Part shown: one piece after another, positions 25,510-39,154 of the stretch
Layout of the letters: every line of letters begins with the position of its first letter
Numbering within the stretch: the stretch's first letter is position 1
Assembly: GCA_030077755.1 (NCBI GenBank)
Contig: JAQJZZ010000010.1
Location: 868,001-932,000, forward strand
Length of the DNA stretch: 64,000 nucleotides
DNA from: Filosporella fistucella
Taxonomy: Eukaryota > Ascomycota > Leotiomycetes > Helotiales
Direction: 5' to 3'
The notes under the pieces: generated by a model
Told to the model about the DNA's origin: nothing
Database searches by the model: none
The model's input: the letters and a program-made list of their open reading frames with translations, nothing else
Position numbers and translations under genes: made by a program

Positions 25510-27546
25510 ATGACGAAGGAGACACTCGATTCTCACAAGGTCAATTATTTGATCTGGAGGTACGTGTTTCTTCATGATCCACTTGTTCGGTTTTTCAGGT
25601 ACGGGACTGCCTTTCGCTAACGGCAATTGCTGCTTCACAGGTATCTCTTGGAATCAGGTTCGTACCACGGGATCTGTATACACCCTTCGTGAAAACTGAT
25701 AGCCATTCTCTAGATTATACAGAAACTGCTGCAAAATTGCAAAAGGAGTGGAACATAATAGATCCGGAACAGCTTCCATTTGCGCCCCATGTCACGAATC
25801 ATGCACTAGTGTCCATCTTGAACAGAGGACTGCTGTACAATGTCCAGGAGCGGGAATGCACACAGGTACGTTACAGATTGTCGTAGAAAGCTAATCTAGA
25901 TCATGTCAGATCCAACTGACCGTTTCCGTAGCCGCAGCGCGATGTTGCTGGGACTGCGACAGGATTCTTCGGACCTTTAACGTTGCCAGATTCTCCCGCA
26001 GCTGACGAAGATTTTGAAAATGCCAGAAAACGCCAACACGACAACGAACAACCTCAGAACCAGAATGGACCACCAATTAAAAAGCCACGACTCAGTAATG
26101 GCTATGAAAATGGAAATGGATTTGAATCTTCTGCTATGGACATCGATGAAGATGCAAACGCTGATGAACACGCTTATCCGTCGCCAGAACAGGTACCATC
26201 ACCCGTCGTGATCACTGTTGGTCCCGAAGCTGGCACTCAAGTCGAAAAGGTCAATGAGCTCGCTCCTGAGACCGTCTTTCTCGAGTTGTCCGAAGATTCT
26301 ACCTCGAGAAGCACAGTTCTCCTCCAGTGCGAATTCAATCCCCGAGATCCCATGATCTTGGCGGCAGCGGGTACCGACGCACTAGCACGCATGTGGACCC
26401 TTTCGCGTAATATACCAAATGCAGGTTCCGACAGCCCCGGAAAGCCTATGTTTGCGCCTCATCACAACCTTCTCGAGGACAGTACCCCAGCCTCGACAAC
26501 CACGACAAGTATAGCATGGTCATCCGATGGGTTAATGATTGCCGTATCCAGTGAGCCAAATGATGGGTCTGGATCTGCAAAGATCGAATTTTGGCAGTTG
26601 GATGGCACCCTGCATGCCTCGTTTCACGCTTTCGACTCACCCGTGATATGTCTGCGCTGGAACCATTCAAACACTGCTTGTCTATCTTTATCACCATATG
26701 AAGAGAGCAAAGGGACCCAAGTTTCCGTCATGTATCCTCACACAGGAGCACGGGTACAAACCGTCATAAATCATAGTTTACATCCGGATCAAGTATTTGA
26801 CGCCGCATGGACAAGCGACGAGGAATTTGTTGTCTGTGGAGGGGATACTCTTCAAGCTTTCCATTGCGACATGAATGGTATTGCCCCCGGAAAGAGGTTC
26901 GATATTCGAGAGGGTTACCAACTGTCTCGAATTGCTTATGATAAACGGTCGCGCCTTCTCGCCACTTCCTGCGACTCGGGCATCATTGATGTAAGTGTGT
27001 TGTTTACAAACAGCGACTTCGCTGACTCTAGTAGATTTGGGACCAGTCAGGTCATCTTCAGAGCTTCAATGCTCACCAGGGCCTTGTCACATCTCTTGTA
27101 TGGCAACCCGTTCAAGGCGAAATCGCCCTTGGTGACGAATCTGAGGTCTTGCTGGCATCGGCTGGAGAAGATTGCGCAATTAGCATATGGAATGCCCGTT
27201 CTTCTGATCCGAAGTCTAAATCCTCCATGACGATGGCTTCTTCTGTTGTTGCTCTTTCCTTTACACCAGATGGTGCTTTTATTGCTGGAGGGACAAACTC
27301 TAATGTCTTCATCTGGAAGGTTGCCGATGTTAATCTTCCTCGTGCTACTTGGACGAGAGGTGACGATGTGGGGTGGCGAACACCACAATCGCAAGTTTCT
27401 GTCGATGAAGATCAATTCTCCATGAGTTGGGATGCAGATGGGCAGAAGATTGCATATGGTGTTAATAGTAGGGTTAGTATATTCTATCCCATTCTTTGTA
27501 TAAATCTAACCTGGGACAGTTGGCTGTTATTAACTTCCGACGGTGA
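25510..27546 (+). CDS. LisH/WD40 protein of the SIF2/TBL1 family (Set3-type HDAC complex)
   Basis: Nuclear WD40 scaffold related to yeast Sif2, fission-yeast Hif2 and human TBL1XR1, which sit in Set3C/NCoR-type histone deacetylase complexes. Six exons are joined here, including two tiny 5' exons: the start MTKETLDSHKVNYLIWR, then YLLES, then DYTETAAKLQKEW form a LisH motif, followed by the conserved FGPL segment and a bipartite basic patch (KKPRL). The WD40 propeller starts near EVFLELSED-like sequence around 26270 and continues with blades such as LLASAGEDCAISIWNAR and AFIAGGTNSNVFIWKV. The last intron leads to the short end LAVINFRR and TGA at 27544-27546. About 580 residues. The second intron uses donor GTTCGT. 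The reading frame is sound at every junction I checked. Confidence 0.9.
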
Positions 27547-29027
27547 TAGCACCATCGACGTCGGACGACAAATTTCGAGGGAACTTGCGCAGGGAATTCA
27601 CCAAGCGGCTTGTCAACACACCAAGCCTTTTGCATATCAGGTTTAGGAAGCAGCCTCATCTGAAGGACACCATGACGCCACGCAAGTCGCGTTGGCGAAG
27701 AGCATAATATGCCGAATGACGCTGGAGAAATTGAACTGGGAGATGCTACGAAGTGGGTGGTAGTAGATGGGACGAAAAAGATGGAGCCTTAGTGAATTAT
27801 TGCTGGCTAGAGAAATTCCAGGTTGATGGTTAGGATACATAGAGGTTGGATAGGATACCTATCATGACCAGGCGATACCAATGACCTTATAGATGTGGGA
27901 TGATCCAATGAGAATACATGTTGAGCGTGCGTACAGATACCTACTGCTTATGGCTTCAGACTTACTTCAGCCCTCATGTGAATCCGTCCTCTTACTCGTA
28001 TTTTATATTGCCTGCGCGAAAAAATTCCTATCTCAATGAACACTGCCTGTACACAAGCCGAGTTGGTTTACAAGTGCACTATTGTACGTGGCTTTCCTTA
28101 TCGTCTGCTGTGTCACGGATCATGTCCCTCGCAGATGCTATTTTCATCATCACTTCATACCCCGCGAAATCACACAATGCTGCCGAATACATATCACACC
28201 CACAATAGAGACCCGGTCATGTCATTGGAGTTTGCTAATCATGGTGAATTTGAGTTCCTGAACACGATGCTTACCAATTTTCGAGTTCAAACATATGATT
28301 GTTCCAGTCTTCGTGGGACGTTCCTGGTCTTGTTTTTGCCGCCCCTGAACTTTCTTGCGTCAAACTTGATAGCATGGAAGGTAACCCATCACAATATCTC
28401 ATCTCCATCGGGATAGGTTTCGGTAGAAAGGTCGTGAAGCTCAACAACTCCAGGTCGAAGAGTGGCAAACAAAATATCATAGACAAGAAGCGCTGAATAA
28501 ATGCACTGCAGAAAAACATGGCCATTCTAAAAACAAACAACGACATTAGTGCCTTACAATCACACCATAGTGTATCTTTGGGGCTCATCAGCGAAAAGCT
28601 ATTCAGATCCACGGTCGCAATTGAAGGTAGAAGGGTTGACGTTGAAGATGATTCCATCCTCTCATTTGGCTCGTACTAAATACGCCTCATTCTCAGACTA
28701 CGCAATGCTTTCCAACCACTGTACGACTCTCGCAATTGCCTCATTGGACTTATCGTCTTGATAGTATTCGTATCATACTTATGACCGTTTGTAGCTGTGA
28801 GAGGCAGCAGAAGAGAGGGAGAAATGGCGTCCTATTCGGTCGGATTATATGTGGAAAACAACTGATATTCGAAATGCAGAGCTGATGAAGGAATCTTACG
28901 ATGGAGGGTCAAAAGAGGATGAAGTATAAAGTCTTCCCTTGTGCCCACGTAGTCTGTTTTTAAGCATTATCAATTACATTCATCTAGTCTCAAGGATTAA
29001 AAGTTACTACACAGAATCAAGCTCAAA
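27547..29027. other. Intergenic region
   Basis: About 1.5 kb with no supported gene. Open frames on both strands (for example 28271-28657 minus) have no recognisable domain and overlap stop-rich sequence. The last 100 nt contain CAAG/CTCAA-type leader sequence of the secreted-protein gene. Confidence 0.5.
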
Positions 29028-29460
29028 ATGAAATTCGCAACTACGCTCCTCACTCTTGCTTCTGCAATCACCACTGCCTTGGCAGCTCCTGCTCCTCTCC
29101 CAGCTCCAGCTGGGAGCTCCGCTTCGTATGCACTTATCTACCTCATTTCCGCCTCTCTATCAAACTCCCGTTCCTACGACTGGGTTCCTCTCGATGGGTC
29201 TACATATCCTATCTGTTCGTTCCCTTCCTCACTTTCCTCCCAATGCCTCCACATACCTGCCTTCTGAAAATTATCAACTAAAGCTTCATATAGACAATAC
29301 TCAATCTATCTCTACTGTCTGTTCCTACCAGATCAATGTCAAAGATCGCTGTACTTTGACCACCATGGATAAGAATTATGCTCTTGCTGATTTGAGAACT
29401 TTCTACTGGAATATTGGGCCACCACAGGTGGTTACTGCTATTTCTTGCAGGAATGCTTAG
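29028..29460 (+). CDS. Putative small secreted protein
   Basis: The start MKFATTLLTLASAITTALAA is a textbook signal peptide with a predicted cut after an Ala-rich end, followed by APAPLPAPAGSSAS. Downstream, a plus-strand frame ending at 29460 reads CSYQINVKDRCTLTTMDKNY and then a stretch ending GPPQVVTAISCRNA, with three cysteines. The two parts are in different frames and must be joined by splicing; GTATGC after GSSAS and GTTCGT after STYPI are possible donors, and AAAG at about 29342 is one acceptor that restores the frame, but none is compelling. The product would be about 80-110 residues. It could be an effector-like or cell-wall protein; I do not recognise the family. A disrupted gene is the alternative. 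Confidence 0.5.
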
Positions 29461-29982
29461 GTATCTCAAGCATAGGCGAGATACGCCGAGGAGGGTGGAA
29501 AGTGGACTTCATGGGAGAAGGGGGGTGAATGAAGGAATCCGGTCTTGGCTGATAGTTGCGATGTTCTCTATTTTTGCCTGACATTGAGTTCGTGGTTGTT
29601 GTTGTTGTATTTGAGTTTTGCTACATTCGCTAAGAGCAATTCCACAGACTTGATGGCAGTTGCTTGTGTGCTTTCCCTTCGGTCTTCGATACCATACCTA
29701 CTACTTGTCCGCTTTCGACTGGGGTTCGTCAGTAAGGTAAATGCATTGTATCGATAGAGCCAAATATTATTGCGTTTTTTAAGTTCCTTCTTTGTTTCGG
29801 ATCGGCTGACAGACCAATGTTTTAAATTTTGCCCAGATCAAGTGCTCACACTTTGATAATACTCTCCGTTGGCTATCAATAGATATCTTCAGAATTATGT
29901 ATGCATTCTATGTATCTCAGATATATAATAGCATCTATGCCCGCTGTATACCCTTCCCGTCACTCTTTCTATCTTGGCACAA
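29461..29982. other. Intergenic region between convergent genes
   Basis: About 520 nt of probable 3' UTRs of the secreted-protein gene and the sugar transporter. Nothing else seen. Confidence 0.55.
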
Positions 29983-31814
29983 TCACTTCGTCTCCTCAAT
30001 ATGCTCGTCGTGCATACCCGCAGCACCCTTCTCCTGAATTTCCATTGCTCGTCTCTCCAAGTCCGCCGCATACCCAGCACTATACTTACTCTTATCATGT
30101 CCTGCAACCAACCAAGGAGCATTGGTAAACAAGTAGTTCATCTCCTCCAAAGGCAAGTTCTTAGTCTCTAGCAAGAATAAATAGAAGAACAGCGCATTAG
30201 TGAAATTGCAAATGATGAAGACGAAGTAGTAACGGTAGCCGATGTTCTCCATGGCTGTACCGGTGACTTGACCGATAAGAGTATTGAAAGCGAAGGATAC
30301 CATGGTAGCGATTGAGACACCTTTGGAACGAGTACGTGTGTCGAATATCTCAGCGGGAATAACCCATGAGAGGGGACCACAAGTTGCGGAGAAGGAAAAG
30401 TTGTAAAGCCACGTCCTAGAAAGTACATTAGTCTATGAGGTGAAATATTTTAGAGAAGAACTTACATCATGATGAACCCCCAAGAAGCGGAATTATTGTT
30501 GGAAGATCCGGGAGGGAACTTGGCAATCAAGATACAAGCGATCAGGAAGCAGACCATGTTGAGTAGATTGCCGGCAATTAGGGGACGACGTCTTCCGAGC
30601 TTATCGACAAACAAGACACAGCATGCTTCACCGACCAAGGCAATGATGTTGTTGATAGCCTGATATTTGAGGGCATTGGACCCACTGATACCGATAGAGC
30701 CATAGATCGTGACACTGTAGTATTGAATTGCGGAAACACCAGTCATCTGAATAGAAGCTTGCAGAGCACAAGCGATGAGGACTCGGCGGAAAGATGAACG
30801 ATGAGTGAACAAGTCTTTGTACGACTTCGCTTCATTTTCGTGCTCGAAGGTAATGCTGTCCTGAATTTGATCAAATTCTGCGCGAACCCAGGGGTCATTC
30901 TGATCACCATGTGAGTGGAGGCGTGCGAGTGTTGCGAGACCTTCATCTGGTCGGCCGTGGTCGATAAGCCATCTAGGACTTTCGGGAAACATGAAGATCA
31001 AGGCGCCTTTGTGATGTTAGTCTCAATCACGAGATGAACTATGAGGGCGGTGACATACCAAGAACAATAGCTGGAATCATTTGAATAGCAAGTGGCAAAC
31101 GCCATTGGGCCTGGGTGTGAAGTCCAACAAACGTTCCATAAGAGATCCAGCCGGCGATGAAAGCACCAATACCCAACATAAACTGCTGTAGAGAGGTGAT
31201 TGTACCACGAATGCTTGGATGAGCAATCTCAGACTGGTACAATGGGATAATCATAACGAGAAATCCGACTCCTATTCCTGCGATCCATCGACCAGCCCAG
31301 AGCATGTGAATGTTGGCTGCACCAGTCTGAAGCGCGCCCCCTAAGAGGTACACGATAGATCCAATAACAATGGTCCATCTTCGACCCAATCGATCTCCAC
31401 TCTATTGATTCATCAACGAAAGTCTAAAATTCAACATCTCTAGAACTTACAGGTCCAGCAAGACCAGCTCCGCAGAAAGCACCACCAGTGAAGAAAGACA
31501 CGACGATACCACTTCTAATTGTCAATATGAGTCGATGCTCCTGAGGTGTATCTTACGTCTGGGTCGAAGTTGGGTGGTTGAAGTATGTCTCAAATGTATC
31601 GCATGCAATGCTATGGCAAATTGTAAGTAACAACCTCCTCAGGAATGACTATGATAGACTTACACTGAAGCAATAACACCTAGATCATATCCAAAAAGGA
31701 TACTTCCCATTGAGGCGAAAACGCCTACAAGAAACTGTTTGAAGTTAGATCAGAGTTAAAGTTAAGACGCCTGTTAATAATGCATACCTGATACAACTTC
31801 GGAGCGAGAACCAT
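29983..31814 (-). CDS. MFS sugar transporter (sugar porter family)
   Basis: Plasma-membrane proton symporter or facilitator of the sugar porter family. The start MVLAPKLYQ at 31814 is followed by several short exons (31760s, 31600s, 31510s) and then long exons 31389-31039, about 31001-30462 and 30420-29983. Family signatures are all present: LFGYDLGVIAS in helix 1, the GDRLGRRW loop between helices 2 and 3, GRWIAGIGVGFLVMIIPLYQSEIAHPSIRG, the PESPRWLIDHGR motif after helix 6, and an ETKNLPLEEMNYLF end. About 520-530 residues and 12 helices. It is divergent to a GH51 arabinofuranosidase, 703 nt away, so a pentose such as L-arabinose is a plausible substrate, but that is inference from context. 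Confidence 0.92.
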
Positions 31815-32517
31815 GATTGCGGTTTCAATATCAAGAACAATAGCTTAAAACCAAGAGAACTTGGCTCCAAGAAACTTATCTGGACAAGACCCGCATCTTA
31901 TAGGAATATTTTCATAGAAATCAGCTATCCTAAACCAAACCTTGCCTTCCATGCGGGGGACTGGGGTAGCTCCATGACAAGATAGACTTCGAGATTTCGA
32001 ACAGTCCATCAGCTGTCATAAGCCCCAAGCGGCTGGGAATAGCTAGCATTCTCGGCAACATAAAAACAAGCTCCACATGCAGCGGGATTCCCATTGGAAC
32101 GCATGTGTAGGAATGGTGAGGCTTGGAGCTACATGCCGTGGATTTGGCATCAAGTACCTGGCGCTGACTGTGAAGTAGCGCTTTGTAGGTTCGGCTCCGG
32201 GCTGTTTTACAGTGATCATGGGGCTAGGTTCAGGATGTGGGGTAATTCGACGATTGCTGGAGGCGGGAAAATCGATTCCGCCTCTGAGAAGTCGCCAACC
32301 GACAAACGCAGACTCCGCACATCTATATGCGCTCCAATCAGGGTAGCACTTTGATACCGGCCAACTTCCCAGTATTGTGGGCCACGAAGATACGAAACAC
32401 CGGTGAAGTTTCCCGAATAAGAGGTATAACATGTGTTCGGGTCAAGAAAATATTGTTCTCTGTATAGTTGAAAAGTTTACCCTTCAAGCAGAACGAAATC
32501 TTTGAAGAGAAGCAAGT
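31815..32517. promoter_or_regulatory. Shared promoter of sugar transporter and GH51 arabinofuranosidase
   Basis: 703 nt between two divergent carbon-use genes. CreA/Mig1-type SYGGRG motifs are at 31953-31958, 31961-31966 and 32237-32242. A GGCTAG (XlnR-type GGCTAR) is at 32222-32227. A perfect inverted repeat lies at 32261-32283 (next entry). The motif clustering fits carbon catabolite repression and pathway-specific activation; binding is not shown. Confidence 0.5.
32261..32283. promoter_or_regulatory. Palindrome AGGCGG-N11-CCGCCT, candidate Zn2Cys6 activator site
   Basis: Six-base inverted half-sites at 32261-32266 and 32278-32283 contain CGG and CCG triplets separated by exactly 11 nt, the geometry bound by Gal4-type zinc cluster dimers. 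It lies about 235 nt upstream of the arabinofuranosidase start and about 450 nt from the transporter start. Confidence 0.45.
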
Positions 32518-34394
<1,877 letters not shown>

Positions 34395-35001
34395 ATGTGA
34401 AATAAAAGCGAAATAAAAGCCTGTGCAAGTCTCATTGTTCCAATCCTTCTTGGTCGCGTGAAACACCACTGGGCATTCTATGCTTGTGGTCTCAGATTAT
34501 AGTTAACCACACAGATGGCACAGCTGGGGGAAATACATGTTGTGAGTTTATGTCTGTCTGCAGATCTTAGGGATCCTATGTTGCCTATGTGGAAACTGAT
34601 TTCACTCTGATCTCTTCAATCTAGAGATCCACCATAGGTTCAGATTGGCAGTGGAAGTTAACAACTGGATCATCTTAAATTACAGGAATTCTTGTCACTT
34701 TAAAGACAAGAATATTGTGAATACCAGCTTTGACACGTTGATACGCCTTGTCAGCTTGCAGGACGTGTATAACTGCACAAATAGTAGCCCAACATCACGA
34801 TTTCATACAATGAAATAGTATGGAAGCAACTTGATATTATTGTTCCCTGCCGAAACAGCTGGTCAAAAATAAACTAACAGGTAGCTAAGCAAGCATCCAT
34901 GCAATGTATCTCGAATTTACCCCCCAGAAGAAAAGGCAAATATTGCTTCCCATGTCTAACGCCGAAACGACAAAGACCATGAAACGCTAGACGAGAAATA
35001 T
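34395..35001. other. Intergenic region between convergent genes
   Basis: About 600 nt, AT-rich, presumably 3' UTRs of the arabinofuranosidase and the zinc-knuckle gene. No other feature seen. Confidence 0.55.
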
Positions 35002-37083
35002 CTACCATGCAGAATTCTCTTCGGCCTCTTCAACGGGAGCAGCTGCAGTGTTTCCACCCCATGCGTTTTCACCACCGCCAGCAGCAGAAGCGCCATAATC
35101 ATCGCCTCCTCCATTGCCGTAAGCACCAGAGTCACCTCCATAACCACCAGATTCACCACCACCACTATTCTCGGCCTCAGCTCGGTTTTGAGGGCAGCGA
35201 ACCTTTGTGTGTCCCATCTCAGAGCAGACAGAACACTTGACGCGGGACCAATCCTTCTTCTCGGGACACTCCTTACTGAGATGGCCGAAGGCATCGCAGT
35301 TGCGGCATTGGAGAACACGCTCATTGGTGCAGTCCTAAGTAAAGAAATCAGCTTAGTGAGACATAAAGATAGAAGTTATCAAAAAACTTCAAGACACTTA
35401 CTTGCTTGCGATGGCCCTCCTGACCACAGTTGTGGCACGCACCTCCACCTCCGCCGCCCTGAGGACAATCACGAGAGAAATGTCCCATCTCATTACACTT
35501 TTTGCATTCAACACCTTCGGCAGAACGAGGCTCTGGGCACTCTTTACTGGTATGACCTGATTGCTTGCACTGCCGATCAAGTTAGCTCTCGAACCTCAAA
35601 TGCGAATGGAAAACACTTACGTTGCGGCAGGCGAATCTGTCCGGGCGAGGGTTGGGGCCTTGATCGAAAAGTCAGTCATCAATTCAGAGGGAAGAGCGAT
35701 GGAAATATAACATGGTGAACTTACAATCACGAACACGATGGCCAACTCCTTCGCAGTTGTAGCACTTCACAACGACTTGCTCTTTCTCAACCTTGTCTTG
35801 TGGACACTTCTTGGCGATATGACCGAGCTCATCGCAATTGCTGCACTTTGGAATGCCTCGGTCTTGGACCTCGCCCGCATCTGCCAGGCGCTCAAGGTTC
35901 TCCTCTGGCGTCGCAGGCCAAATCTCCTTCTCCTTTGGCGAGCGAGAGTTGGGGCTCCAGCGCCATTGAATGGAGTATTCCTTGTCCAGATTGCCTTGAA
36001 GATCGACATTGGTGAGCGTAACAGCGAGATCCTTCTTAATACCAATCAGGTAGATGCCAATATTTTGTTTGCGGAAGGCTGATTCCAGTTCTTGGTACGT
36101 AACGTCTGGAACGGCCTTGAAGTACTGCTGGGCTGCAGCCTTGACATCATCAAGATCATGATCCTTGACAGCGGCCAGAATCTTATTCCAAGCCTCCTCA
36201 GCCGGCACGTCCTCGACATCATCACGGCTCATCTTGCGTCGATTCTTGCACTCGACGGCCTCGTGACCCTCCTGAGCGCAATTGCGGCAGATTGTGGGGG
36301 GCTTACTTGGGCAATCAGAAGCACGGTGACCCTGTTGAAGTGGTTAACTGAGATATCATTTAAGGTTTTGAGATGGTAGAAGTGTATCGAAGTGGTTTGT
36401 GCACTCAAACATGTGGAGTCTTGCTGTGACATAAGACATAGTGAAGTCAGATGCATGATACGCGATTGACAGATCACTTACTTGCTGCTCGCAAATTCGG
36501 CACATGCCAGTGAACTGACGAGGAATAGCCTCATTGGTGCAGTCTGCCTTGTTGTGACTGCGAAAGGTTAGATCGACATTATATTACAATAGCGCTAGAC
36601 ATACCCTTCTTGACCACAATTAAAGCAAGGACGTGGGATTCCTGGGGCGGTACATTCTGCCTTTGTGTGACTATTAAAAGTTTAGATTGAGACCCATGTG
36701 CTGAAAATGGCATCACATACCCTTCTTGACCACAGTTATAGCAAGGACGAGGCTTTGCTGGGTTTGGGCAGTCGGCCTTGGAATGACTGTAGAGCATGTT
36801 AGAGTGAATGCAACATGACGAAGCAAGATACTTACCCTTCCTCACCACACCTGAAGCATCCACGGGGACCTTCATCTCCGCCTGCATTGAAATCTCCACC
36901 TCCATTGAAGTTTCCATTTGCACCACCATAAGTTGTGCCAGCCTCTTCTGCATCATCGAAAGTACCTGCAGCGGCAGGAGTCGCATCCCAACCACCTGCA
37001 CCTGCACCAACAGATGGCTCAACAGGAGGGTTTGAGTTCCACTCGTGGCCGCCGCCACCAGATGCCGAAGTATTCCAGCTCAT
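35002..37083 (-). CDS. Zinc-knuckle protein with twelve CCHC modules
   Basis: Predicted single-stranded nucleic-acid binding protein of the CNBP/Gis2/Byr3 style. The start MSWNTSASGGGGHEWN is at 37083. A Gly/Ala/Asn-rich N-terminus is followed by five C-x2-C-x4-H-x4-C knuckles (first CFRCGEEGHSKADC, fifth CRNCAQEGHEAVEC), then a knuckle-free segment of about 130 residues starting MSRDDVEDVPAEEAWNK, then seven more knuckles (first CSNCDELGHIAKKC, last CSVCSEMGHTKVRC) and a Gly-rich acidic tail ending ENSAW. About 530 residues. At least seven short introns, most of them cutting inside a knuckle. CNBP/Gis2 normally carry seven knuckles in under 200 residues, so this is a larger relative; similar proteins occur in filamentous fungi. 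Role in translation, splicing or RNA quality control is unknown. Confidence 0.9.
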
Positions 37084-39154
37084 GATGACAGACTTCGCGA
37101 TTGAAGAGTTGTTCGAGCTGATGAGAGTTCGATTAGCATTCAATTCTGAACGGGAAGTCAAATGTGATGGGTCTGAAGGGTGAAGCTGTTCATGAAGAGG
37201 TGCACTGAATTTGTACCTAGGTATTTGGCTGGATGGGGAATGATGCAAGGTGTGTTGATCTGATGTGGCCGCAGATCAAAGATGTGGATGTGAAGATGTG
37301 AAGGCGCTGCAGTTGAACTTAAGAAAGTCGAGATCGACGTGCTTCAGAAAAGAAATACGGTCATGCTAATAGCTATCAGGTTAGAGGAAATGTGTATGAT
37401 ATGATAGTGATGAGTGGATTTGATGAAGCATGATCGATGAAGGGGCAGTTGCGCAATGCGCATACCGGGCACCCTCGAAATGCTGCTGAAAGGAGTGCGC
37501 GACTTACAATTGATGAGTGTTCTGTGCTTCAGGTATGAGTCTTGCGAAGGAATCACAAGAACACAGCTGAAGATATTTCTTTCAGATCTTTGACAAAGCG
37601 CAGATTGAAAGAAGAGAGTTGTGTGGGGAAAGAAAAAAATCAACAGTCGAGGAAAGGAGGGGGGGCTTTTATAGACTTGGCGGGCTTTGCGAAGAAGGCG
37701 AGATCGCAGCTGGACGACGTCGTCGCAGCTGACGGGAAATACGAGGCCACCAGCGGACGACGTCGTCCTAGAAAATGAACTACCAAGCGCGGCCTCCGAT
37801 CACAAAGTGGGTTTGGAAACTCGAATTTACAATTAAAAGACTGGAATAGCACTGAAGCAATTCGTCTTTGAATTCAGAAGCTGAATACGGAATTAGAGGC
37901 TTCTTATGATAGCCAGAGAGCAGTGTGTAGGAGATAGCAGAGTTTCAGCCCATAGCCATCTTAAAGTAAAGAGAAAGAGTGGCCAAGCAGTAGAGACATT
38001 ATTTTGAATTTGAACTATTTGCTCAGCCCTAAGGAGAGCAGCTGGCGAAGAAAAGGTGATAGCCCGATGTACACCTGTACACCTGCTCATCAAATCTACT
38101 GCTCAGCAGTGATTGTTATGCAGCCATTTTCAGTTGCCTGATACCGTTCCGTGAAGCCTCGAAAGAAGACCTCCATAGTAGAGTATGGGTGGAAGAGAAA
38201 GATGCAGCTCACCCCCTAGGATAAGGCCAAAAACTTATTCAGAGAAGCCTCAGTCCCATCTATAAATGGTGACTGGCTGATATATTCAGCAACTCTAGAA
38301 ATGACCTAGAAATGAAGCTTAAATACTGGAACGGGCGACCAAACGAAAGCATGTTTCCTAAACAATTCCTTTGTATGGCCGATCTTGGTTGAGTGCTCTG
38401 GGCTTGCAAGATGGGACATGTCCACAAATACATTTTATTGCCCTCATTGTACTCGGAGTGGGCATTCTCGTACAAAGAACTTAAAACCTTCACGGAAAAT
38501 GGCAGGCTATCTGGTTCTCAAGCTTCGATGCTTCTGAACACATATTTGTCGCGCTTTCATACCCAGCAACAACCAGGTAGCCTCGCTTCTCGAGTCTCTC
38601 TTCGAAATGTTCATGCGACCAAATCCTCCTCTACCACAGGTAAGCAAAATGAGACAGAGGTTGTACGATACCTTCCGAGCGGCATCAAAATCACCACCAC
38701 ATGTCGTCCAACACGCCACCAAATAAGCTCTGATCAAAGTCAGCGCTAGATGGCCCACACTGCATCAACATCATCCTCCCGCCCCTGACTAACCTGAAGG
38801 GACATCTCTCGCCGAAAAAACTCACCAAAACAAGAAGGTTGTCAACAAAATCCAATTGAGCACGCCGAGTGACTCGTCGATGTCAACGAAGCTTGGGAAG
38901 ATACTGATAACCCCTGTTGCTATACCTTGCGAAGAACCTTGCTGGTAGGTTACAATGGGAATAGCGCTTCACTTATCCCCCAGTACTCCCCCACTTTCAA
39001 GGGGATTTGACCCCGCCATGGGATTGCGACATGAGGTAAAAAGCTGAAGCTCCCCTCGTCTCAAAATTATTTCTCAAAGACTGAAAATCTTGCAATTGTT
39101 CCTCTCACTGCGCTCTTTATTCAACCCAATAGTATATACCTGACCAACTACAAA
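37084..39154. other. Intergenic region
   Basis: About 2 kb between divergent genes. At 37710-37775 there are two copies of GCGGACGACGTCGTC-like / GCTGGACGACGTCGTC palindromic sequence, each with the core GACGACGTCGTC. No open frame with a recognisable domain. Confidence 0.5.
37712..37768. repeat. Two copies of perfect palindrome GACGACGTCGTC
   Basis: The 12-nt self-complementary GACGACGTCGTC occurs at about 37714-37725 and again at about 37756-37767, each preceded by G. The core GACGTC is a CRE/ATF-type bZIP half-site pair. They lie about 640-690 nt upstream of the zinc-knuckle start and 1.4 kb upstream of the aldo-keto reductase. Confidence 0.55.

Noticed and set aside
28271..28657. Minus-strand open frame of 128 codons
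   Set aside because: No recognisable domain, stop-rich surroundings; treated as chance.
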